Shown one piece after another: positions 1 to 4,797 of a stretch of DNA of 8,961 nucleotides. The position numbers and the translations under genes are program-made. Under the pieces are notes generated by a model. The model saw only the letters and a program-made list of their open reading frames with translations. It had not been told where the DNA came from and ran no database searches. The stretch spans positions 1-8,961 of the forward strand of contig CAMCIE010000041.1 in the NCBI GenBank assembly GCA_945874815.1, written 5' to 3'. Origin of the DNA: an uncultured Bacteroidales bacterium. GTDB lineage: Bacteria > Bacteroidota > Bacteroidia > Bacteroidales > UBA932. Position 1 is the stretch's first letter, and each line of letters begins with the position of its first letter.

Positions 1-364
1 ACTCGAAAGATTCGTTGCGGTTCTTTTGGAGCATACAGGTGGAAAACTTCCTTTGTGGCTCACTCCGGATCAGGTAAATATCGTCCCTGTCAGCGAAAAA
101 TATGAGGAATATGCAAAAAAAGTTTGTGATTTGCTGAATAATTCCGATATTCGCGCCTCTGTTGACAACCGTAATGAAACACTCGGTAAAAGGATACGTG
201 AGAGCGAGTTGCAGAGGATACCTTTCCTTGTAATTGTCGGCGAGAAAGAAATGAACGAAGGTACCGTTTCTGTCAGGAGACAGGGCGGAAAAGATGAAGG
301 ATCAATGTCAGTTGAAGCATTCGTCTCATTGGTTACCAAAGAGGTTGAAAGCCAGCTGTCGTAA
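1..364 (+). CDS. thrS: Threonyl-tRNA synthetase, C-terminal 120 residues (5' end outside window)
   Basis: ThrRS charges tRNA-Thr with threonine in the cytosol. Only the C-terminus is here; the first whole codon is at position 2 and the stop is TAA at 362-364. The fragment opens with LERFVAVLLEHTGGKLPLWL, which fits the class II motif 3 region followed by the entry to the anticodon-binding domain. It then runs through an alpha/beta anticodon-binding fold (QVNIVPVSEKY, then NSDIRASVDNRNETLGKRI, then IPFLVIVGEKE) to the family-typical end (GTVSVRRQGGKDEGSM, then ESQLS). The thrS-infC-rpmI-rplT order that follows is widely conserved and supports the call. The TTG at 26 is internal and not a start. 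Regulation cannot be judged because the leader lies outside the window. Confidence 0.97.
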   Translation, partial: LERFVAVLLEHTGGKLPLWLTPDQVNIVPVSEKYEEYAKKVCDLLNNSDIRASVDNRNETLGKRIRESELQRIPFLVIVGEKEMNEGTVSVRRQGGKDEGSMSVEAFVSLVTKEVESQLS

Positions 365-386
365 TATTAGTAAACTTAAAACTTAT

Positions 387-403
387 AGGAGGATTATTTT
401 ATC
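387..403 (+). promoter_or_regulatory. Shine-Dalgarno AGGAGG with AUC start codon of infC
   Basis: A perfect AGGAGG lies at 387-392, eight bases before ATC at 401-403. The infC reading frame has a stop (TAG, 386-388) just upstream and no ATG before the conserved IF3 domain. ATC 401 is therefore the best-placed initiator. Non-AUG starts on infC are a known basis of IF3 autoregulation in E. coli, which uses AUU. That this works the same way here is inference. Confidence 0.85.
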
Positions 404-1012
404 GCAACGCCATTTAAACCAGCAGGTCCCAGGTTCACCGGTCCTAAACCGGCAAACGCACAGGGCCGTCAAGCTCAAAGACCCGATTCTAAAAAAGATG
501 ATGACGGATTGAGGATCAATGAAGAGATTACTGTCTCTCGTGTACGTCTTGTAGGAGAAAACATACCTGAACAGGGAGTGTTCCCTACATCAGAAGCCTT
601 GAAGTTGGCTGACAGTCTTGGTCTTGATTTGGTGGAGATAAGCGCTAAAGCCGATCCTCCAGTGTGCAAGATACTTGACTATCAGAAATATCTCTACCAG
701 CAGAAGAAGAAAGCCAAAGAGATGAAGGCCAACGCAGCCAAGATAGTCATTAAGGAAATCAGGTTCGGTCCGAATACGGATGAGCACGATTTTCAGTTCA
801 AGTTGAAGCATGCACAGGAATTCCTTCAGGAGGGATCCAAGGTCAAAGCCTCTGTGTTCTTCAAAGGACGTTCAATCCTTTATGCAGACCAGGGAGAGAA
901 GCTTCTTCTCCGCTTTGCCGTGGAACTCGAGGAGTACGGAAGGGCTGAGCAGATGCCTAAACTTGAGGGAAAGAGGATGATCATGATGATCTCTCCAGTA
1001 AAGAAAAAATAG
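401..1012 (+). CDS. infC: Translation initiation factor IF-3, AUC start
   Basis: IF3 binds the 30S subunit, keeps it apart from 50S and checks start-codon and initiator-tRNA pairing. From ATC 401 the product is 203 residues. It has a basic, proline-rich N-terminal extension (about 1-36, beginning [13 protein letters not shown]). The IF3 N-domain follows (about 37-94, GLRINEEI to [12 protein letters not shown]), then a lysine-rich linker (about 95-113) and the IF3 C-domain (about 114-200, [29 protein letters not shown]). A start at TTG 509 would remove the extension and has no SD, so I prefer ATC 401. The gene begins 36 bases after thrS and stops 46 bases before rpmI. The AUC codon suggests feedback control, since IF3 discriminates against non-AUG starts. 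Confidence 0.95.
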   Translation: MATPFKPAGPRFTGPKPANAQGRQAQRPDSKKDDDGLRINEEITVSRVRLVGENIPEQGVFPTSEALKLADSLGLDLVEISAKADPPVCKILDYQKYLYQQKKKAKEMKANAAKIVIKEIRFGPNTDEHDFQFKLKHAQEFLQEGSKVKASVFFKGRSILYADQGEKLLLRFAVELEEYGRAEQMPKLEGKRMIMMISPVKKK

Positions 1013-1039
1013 TCCAAGTGATTGGATAATATAGTATTA
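1012..1039 (+). other. Tandem small hairpins in the infC-rpmI spacer
   Basis: Directly after the infC stop, TCCAA (1013-1017) and TTGGA (1022-1026) form a perfect 5-bp stem around GTGA, a GNRA-type tetraloop. G1012-T1027 can add a wobble pair. TAATA (1027-1031) and TATTA (1035-1039) can form a second, weak A/T stem. No T-tract follows, so this is not a terminator. The location matches where bL20 feedback acts on rpmI in other bacteria, but a regulatory role is inference. Confidence 0.4.
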
Positions 1040-1058
1040 ACAGTCTAAAAATTTAACT

Positions 1059-1253
1059 ATGCCAAAGATGAAAACCAACTCCGGTTCAAAAAAGCGCTTT
1101 GCACTTACCGGAACGGGAAAAGTTAAGAGAAAACACGCTTACAAAAGCCACATTCTCACCAAAAAGACCAAAAAGCAGAAAAGAAATTTGACTCACATCG
1201 GTCTTGTTGCCAATGTTGACGTCAAGAGAGTAAAAGCTTTGTTGGCTATGTAA
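1059..1253 (+). CDS. rpmI: Large-subunit ribosomal protein bL35
   Basis: bL35 is a small, very basic protein of the 50S subunit. The 64-residue product matches the family's usual length and layout: [14 protein letters not shown] at the start, then [16 protein letters not shown], then a lysine-rich stretch and a short C-terminal helix. It starts at ATG 1059 with no SD; the leader is A/T-rich, as is usual in this phylum. It lies between infC and rplT, the classic position, and is probably co-transcribed with both. Both flanking spacers can fold, so bL20 feedback on this gene and rplT is plausible but not shown. Confidence 0.97.
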   Translation: MPKMKTNSGSKKRFALTGTGKVKRKHAYKSHILTKKTKKQKRNLTHIGLVANVDVKRVKALLAM

Positions 1254-1354
1254 TACCGACTGGTATCGGATTACAAATCATTATTAATGTCAAACTTGGA
1301 ATGCAGTAGAAAAGTTCCGACGACGGACACTGCCTCCATAAAACAGTTAAATTT
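1250..1354 (+). other. Structured rpmI-rplT spacer with alternative hairpins
   Basis: This 101-base spacer is long for a ribosomal operon and can fold several ways. GTAAT (1250-1254) and CCGA (1256-1259) pair with TCGG (1266-1269) and ATTAC (1270-1274), giving a 9-bp stem with one bulged A that overlaps the rpmI stop. A competing stem pairs ATACC (1253-1257) with GGTAT (1262-1266). Downstream, TCCG (1316-1319) pairs with CGGA (1324-1327) around ACGA, competing with TTGGAA (1296-1301) to TTCCGA (1315-1320). No T-tract follows. A bL20-binding or attenuation role is inference. Confidence 0.4.
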
Positions 1355-1699
1355 ATGCCAAGATCGGTAAATTCAGTTGCTTCAAGAGCACGCCGCAAAA
1401 AGATTCTTAAGAGAACCCGCGGTAACTTTCTTTCAAGAAAAAATGTTTGGACGGTAGCAAAGAACACCTATGAGAAAGGTCTTACCTATGCTTACCGTGA
1501 CCGTAAAGCTAAAAAGCGTTCATTCCGTGCATTGTGGATTCAGAGAATCAATGCAGCCGCTCGTCAGTATGGTATGACATACTCACAGTTCATGGGCCGC
1601 ATCGCAAAGCAGAACATCGGTTTGAATCGTAAGGTTCTTGCAGACCTTGCCATGAACAATCCTCAGGCATTTGAGGCAATCATCAATTCTGTAAAATAA
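1355..1699 (+). CDS. rplT: Large-subunit ribosomal protein bL20
   Basis: bL20 binds 23S rRNA early in 50S assembly and in several bacteria also represses its own operon. The 114-residue product has the family's length and landmarks: [20 protein letters not shown] at the start of the long basic N-terminal helix, then [20 protein letters not shown] and [20 protein letters not shown] in the globular C-domain. It starts at ATG 1355 without an SD, after a 101-base spacer able to fold. The stop is 10 bases before lepB, with no terminator between them, so transcription may continue into lepB. Confidence 0.98.
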   Translation: MPRSVNSVASRARRKKILKRTRGNFLSRKNVWTVAKNTYEKGLTYAYRDRKAKKRSFRALWIQRINAAARQYGMTYSQFMGRIAKQNIGLNRKVLADLAMNNPQAFEAIINSVK

Positions 1700-1709
1700 C
1701 ATTAGGTTG

Positions 1710-3053
1710 ATGAACCTGAAGGAATTATACCACAACAGATGGACCCGTTTCATTTTCTGGTCCCTTCTTTATGTGCTGTGGGTAATCTGGTTGGGGAACT
1801 ACTGGTGGCTTTTCGGACTCCTTCCAATCTTTGACTACCATATAACCAAAAAGGTTAAATGGCTGTTCTGGAAGAAGGAATACAAGGAGGGCGAAAAGAG
1901 AAATGCGTTGCTTGACTGGCTGGATGCAATCATCTTTGCAGTCATCGTAGTGACATTCATCAATATTTTCTTTTTCCAGGCTTTCAAGATTCCTTCATCG
2001 TCGATGGAAAGTTCACTTTATACAGGTGACCATCTTTTCGTCAGCAAACTTGCCTACGGCCCGCGTCTTCAGCAGACACCGCTTTCCATACCGTTCACTC
2101 ACAATGTGATAGGAAAGCATGAGTCCTACTCGACCTTGATACAGAATGATTACAGGCGATTGAAAGGGTTCTCGAATGTGAAAGCAGGTGATTATGTGGT
2201 CTTCGGTTTTCCGAATGGAGATTCTGTACTTGTCAAAGCACCGGCGGATGATTATTATTCCGTTGTGAGGACTCTCGGAAGAGAATATGCTGTGAAACAT
2301 TACGGACCTGTGAAGGTTCGTCCTTCAGACAAGAAAGACCATTATGTGAAACGCTGCGTGGCTGTCGCAGGTGACACTATCAGCATTGTGGACGGTAACG
2401 TTTATGTGAATTCAGAGCCACAGACAGTATGGGATGGAGTTCAGAATTCATATACGGTTGTGACCAACGGACAGAGAATCAATCCTGTCGTATTGGATAA
2501 ACTCGGAATCAATACCGCCGAATTATGGTACGACCAGAATCTTCCGGGATATCCGGCCATGCCTCTGACAGCAAGCATGCTTGAAAGTGTTAAGTCATAC
2601 TCCAATGTAGTTTCTGTCACAAGAAACGTCGATGTATGGCCTCCTGACTATCCTGATTCCTATCTGACGATTTTCCCTTTCAATGGGAATTTCAAATGGA
2701 CCAGGGACAATTTCGGACCTCTCTGGATACCGCAGAAAGGAGCAGAGGTAGAGCTGACACTTGAAAATCTTCCTTTGTATGAAAGGATTATCACTTCTTA
2801 TGAAGGAAATGAACTCGAGGTCAGGGATGGCAAGATTTTCATCAACGGGGTTGAATCAACCAGCTATGTTTTCGCTCAGGATTATTATTTCATGATGGGT
2901 GACAACAGGCACAATTCTCTGGACTCCCGCTATTGGGGATTCGTACCTGAGGACCATGTGGTCGGAAAGCCTGCATTGATCTGGCTTTCAATTGATGCCA
3001 ACAAAAAGTTCCCCAAAAATGTGAGATGGCGGAGGTTCTTCAAATTTGTATAA
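1710..3053 (+). CDS. lepB: Signal peptidase I, large Bacteroidota form
   Basis: LepB is the membrane serine protease that removes signal peptides from secreted proteins, using a Ser-Lys dyad. The 447-residue product has a tryptophan-rich hydrophobic stretch (about 13-41), a cytoplasmic basic loop (about 44-66) and a second hydrophobic segment (about 73-92). The catalytic site follows: IPSSSM with the likely nucleophile Ser98, then HYVKRCVAVAGD with the likely general base Lys214. Box E is at about 396-405 (MGDNRHNSLD). Between Lys214 and box E lies a long stretch (about 230-385) that makes the protein much larger than E. coli LepB (324 residues); large versions are usual in this phylum. ATG 1710 is preferred over the adjacent TTG 1707. 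Only 10 bases separate it from rplT. Confidence 0.95.
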   Translation: MNLKELYHNRWTRFIFWSLLYVLWVIWLGNYWWLFGLLPIFDYHITKKVKWLFWKKEYKEGEKRNALLDWLDAIIFAVIVVTFINIFFFQAFKIPSSSMESSLYTGDHLFVSKLAYGPRLQQTPLSIPFTHNVIGKHESYSTLIQNDYRRLKGFSNVKAGDYVVFGFPNGDSVLVKAPADDYYSVVRTLGREYAVKHYGPVKVRPSDKKDHYVKRCVAVAGDTISIVDGNVYVNSEPQTVWDGVQNSYTVVTNGQRINPVVLDKLGINTAELWYDQNLPGYPAMPLTASMLESVKSYSNVVSVTRNVDVWPPDYPDSYLTIFPFNGNFKWTRDNFGPLWIPQKGAEVELTLENLPLYERIITSYEGNELEVRDGKIFINGVESTSYVFAQDYYFMMGDNRHNSLDSRYWGFVPEDHVVGKPALIWLSIDANKKFPKNVRWRRFFKFV

Positions 3054-3056
3054 AAT

Positions 3057-3088
3057 TTTGCAATTGCGATTTTTTTATGCGATATTTG
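3057..3088 (+). promoter_or_regulatory. Candidate promoter for rpmB-rpmG-DUF4295
   Basis: TTTG (3057-3060) is followed after 20 bases by GATATTTG (3081-3088). This is one mismatch from the Bacteroidota -7 element TAnnTTTG, with a normal spacing from the -33 TTTG. It would start transcription about 35 bases before rpmB. It lies in the 75-base lepB-rpmB spacer, where no convincing terminator is visible, so read-through from lepB is also possible. Confidence 0.5.
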
Positions 3089-3128
3089 CAGCCTGCTAAT
3101 TATGAATTAAATAAAAATAGTATATACA

Positions 3129-3371
3129 ATGGCAAAGGTTTGTCAAGTTACAGGTAGAAAAAGAATGGTAGGAAACAACGTTTCCCATTCAAAGAGGCGC
3201 ACAAAGCGCATTTTCGCCCTCAATCTGAAGACCAAGAAGTTCTGGTCAGAGGAGGAGCAGAGGTTCATTACCCTCAAGGTTTCATGCAAAGGCATGAGGA
3301 ATATCGAGAAGAACGGTCTCGAAGCTACAGTCAGAGACGCTCAGAAAAAGGGATTTATTAACCTTGTTTAA
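3129..3371 (+). CDS. rpmB: Large-subunit ribosomal protein bL28
   Basis: bL28 is a small basic protein of the 50S subunit. The 80-residue product begins [20 protein letters not shown], followed by the conserved [19 protein letters not shown] and, near the end, the [11 protein letters not shown] segment. It has only two separate cysteines (5 and 53) and no CxxC pairs, so it is the zinc-free form. The ATG at 3129 has an A/T-rich leader with no SD. It is the first gene of a three-gene unit with rpmG (11 bases downstream) and the DUF4295 gene, bounded by a candidate promoter and a strong terminator. Confidence 0.97.
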   Translation: MAKVCQVTGRKRMVGNNVSHSKRRTKRIFALNLKTKKFWSEEEQRFITLKVSCKGMRNIEKNGLEATVRDAQKKGFINLV

Positions 3372-3382
3372 TTTTTCGGATT

Positions 3383-3571
3383 ATGGCAAAGAAAGCTAAA
3401 GGTAACAGGGTGCAGGTCATCCTTGAGTGCACTGAGCAGAGAGAAAGCGGTGTACCGGGTATCTCAAGATACATCACTACCAAGAACAAAAAGAATACTA
3501 CTCAGCGTCTGGAGCGTATGAAATACAATCCGTTCCTTAAGAAGGTAACTCTTCATCGCGAGATCAAATAA
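3383..3571 (+). CDS. rpmG: Large-subunit ribosomal protein bL33, zinc-free form
   Basis: bL33 is a small protein of the 50S subunit near the E site. The 62-residue product has the family pattern: [20 protein letters not shown], then [18 protein letters not shown], then [13 protein letters not shown]. Only one cysteine (Cys16) is present, so the two CxxC zinc pairs of other bL33 proteins are absent, marking the C-minus type. It sits 11 bases after rpmB and 18 bases before the DUF4295 gene. Its first 14 bases are identical to the start of that next gene. Confidence 0.97.
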   Translation: MAKKAKGNRVQVILECTEQRESGVPGISRYITTKNKKNTTQRLERMKYNPFLKKVTLHREIK

Positions 3572-3575
3572 TAAC

Positions 3576-3592
3576 GGAGGAATTGATTTATG
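3576..3592 (+). promoter_or_regulatory. Strong Shine-Dalgarno GGAGG before the DUF4295 gene
   Basis: GGAGG (3576-3580) lies nine bases before ATG 3590. It fixes the start of a gene only 51 codons long. Apart from infC, no other gene in the window has an SD of this strength. Confidence 0.8.
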
Positions 3593-3745
3593 GCAAAGAA
3601 AGCAGTCGCAACCTTCAAAGCAGGTGTACAGAAGAAAGTTGTTAAGTGCATCCGCATGGACAAGTCTCCTAAGACTGGAGCTTATGTTTTCACTGAGGAA
3701 CTCGTTGACGAGGACAAGACCAAGGAATTTTTCGCAAAGAAGTAA
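3590..3745 (+). CDS. DUF4295 small basic protein, probable ribosomal component
   Basis: This is a 51-residue lysine-rich protein beginning MAKKAVATFKAG, with a central MDKSPKTGAYVFTEELV and ending EFFAKK. Length, sequence pattern and position after rpmB-rpmG match the DUF4295 family, which I know only from Bacteroidota. Placement inside a ribosomal-protein unit, plus the basic character, suggests a ribosome-bound role. A ribosomal protein named bL38 was described from the Flavobacterium johnsoniae ribosome. I believe it belongs to this family, but I could not verify that here. ATG 3590 is supported by a strong SD and the stop is TAA at 3743-3745. A strong terminator begins 18 bases later, making this the last gene of its unit. 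Confidence 0.88.
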   Translation: MAKKAVATFKAGVQKKVVKCIRMDKSPKTGAYVFTEELVDEDKTKEFFAKK

Positions 3746-3763
3746 TTTCGAAATGATACTTAT

Positions 3764-3800
3764 GGGCACGGTTGAAATCTTTTCAACCGTGCCCTTTTTT
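3764..3800 (+). terminator. Rho-independent terminator after the DUF4295 gene
   Basis: GGGCACGGTTGAAA (3764-3777) and TTTCAACCGTGCCC (3781-3794) form a perfect 14-bp stem with a 3-base loop, TCT. Six T residues follow at 3795-3800. There is no A-tract on the left side, so it acts on + strand transcription only. It closes the rpmB-rpmG-DUF4295 unit and separates it from ftsY. Confidence 0.96.
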
Positions 3801-3817
3801 ATACCCCGAATATTGAT

Positions 3818-3825
3818 TATATTTG
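3818..3825 (+). promoter_or_regulatory. Candidate promoter -7 element for ftsY
   Basis: TATATTTG at 3818-3825 is a perfect match to the Bacteroidota -7 element TAnnTTTG. It lies just after a strong terminator and 19 bases before ftsY ATG 3845, so transcription would begin only a dozen or so bases ahead of the start codon. No clear TTG -33 element stands at the expected distance; that region is the terminator's T-tract. Confidence 0.55.
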
Positions 3826-3844
3826 CAAGTTAAACTTTGATTTT

Positions 3845-4783
3845 ATGGGTATTTTTGACAAAGGAGTGAAGAAGACCAACAAAGGCTTCTTCGACAGGCT
3901 TTCCAGGGCTATCATCGGCAAAACAAAGGTTGATGAAGATGTTCTGGATGCAATGGAGGAGGCTCTTGTGGCCACGGATATGGGTGTGGACACCACTATG
4001 AGGATAATTGAAAGCCTTGAGGAACGTGTCAGCCGTGACAAATATGTGTCCCAAAATGAACTCGTTGAGATGCTCAGGGATGAAATTGCCACGCTCCTGA
4101 ATGTAAATGAGGAGCAGACTGATGCTTCAGTCCTGCCTTTTGACCTGAGCAAGAAACCATATATCATCATGGTTGTCGGCGTCAATGGAGTCGGCAAGAC
4201 CACAACAATAGGCAAGCTTGCCTACAATCTGAGATCCCGCGGGCTGAAGGTTGTGCTCGGTGCTGCAGATACTTTCCGTGCAGCAGCTGTTGACCAACTT
4301 ACAATCTGGTCTGAAAGGGCCGGAGTGGACATCGTCAAGCAGGAAATGGGTTCAGACCCGGCATCAGTGGCTTTTGATACTCTCAAATCTGCCGTTGCAA
4401 AAGGAGCGGATGTGGTGCTCATTGATACGGCAGGCCGCCTTCACAACAGGATAGACCTGATGAACGAGCTTACCAAGATCAGGAATGTCATGCGCAAAGT
4501 GATTCCTGACGCTCCACATGAAGTCCTTCTTGTCCTGGATGCATCTACCGGTCAGAATGCCTATCAGCAGGCAAAGGAATTTGCCCGTGCCACAGACATT
4601 ACATCCCTGGCAATTACCAAACTCGACGGTACTGCCAAGGGAGGAGTTGTGGTCGGAGTCGTGGACCAGTTCCATATTCCGGTGAAATTCATAGGAATAG
4701 GTGAAGGTATCGATGACTTGAAAGTCTTTGACAAGAGGGAGTTTGTGAATGCACTCTTCTCAAAGGATGATTTGGATAAATAA
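3845..4783 (+). CDS. ftsY: Signal recognition particle receptor FtsY
   Basis: FtsY is the SRP-type GTPase that docks SRP-bound ribosomes at the inner membrane for co-translational insertion. The 312-residue product has a short N-region with an amphipathic start (MGIFDKGVKK) and an N-domain helical bundle (about 15-90). The NG-type GTPase domain carries P-loop GVNGVGKTT (112-120), DTFRAAAVDQL (142-152), DTAGR (194-198), TKLDG (258-262) and the closing GIGEGIDDL (284-292). It lacks the long acidic A-domain of E. coli FtsY, as is common outside Enterobacteria. It starts at ATG 3845 behind its own candidate promoter. pheT begins 14 bases after its stop and is probably co-transcribed. In many Bacteroidales I would expect rimO to follow ftsY; here pheT does. 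Confidence 0.98.
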   Translation: MGIFDKGVKKTNKGFFDRLSRAIIGKTKVDEDVLDAMEEALVATDMGVDTTMRIIESLEERVSRDKYVSQNELVEMLRDEIATLLNVNEEQTDASVLPFDLSKKPYIIMVVGVNGVGKTTTIGKLAYNLRSRGLKVVLGAADTFRAAAVDQLTIWSERAGVDIVKQEMGSDPASVAFDTLKSAVAKGADVVLIDTAGRLHNRIDLMNELTKIRNVMRKVIPDAPHEVLLVLDASTGQNAYQQAKEFARATDITSLAITKLDGTAKGGVVVGVVDQFHIPVKFIGIGEGIDDLKVFDKREFVNALFSKDDLDK

Positions 4784-4797
4784 TTGATTGATATATT

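Noticed and set aside
509..511. TTG as start codon of infC
   Set aside because: It has no SD and would drop a 36-residue extension that is open, basic and follows a perfect SD plus ATC. The extended form fits IF3 of this phylum better.
294..512. 72-codon open frame across the thrS-infC junction
   Set aside because: It overlaps the end of thrS and the start of infC out of frame. The protein has no family pattern and no start signal.
3057..3076. Possible terminator after lepB (TTGC-AATT-GCGA then T residues)
   Set aside because: The stem is only 4 bp with one G-U pair. Too weak to call despite the following T-run.
3097..3109. A/T hairpin TAATT-ATG-AATTA in the rpmB leader
   Set aside because: Five A/T pairs with a 3-base loop are unstable and expected by chance in such A/T-rich leaders.
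3817..4215. 132-codon open frame on the - strand opposite ftsY
   Set aside because: It lies wholly antisense to a clearly real ftsY, has a serine/threonine-rich composition typical of reverse reading, and resembles no family.
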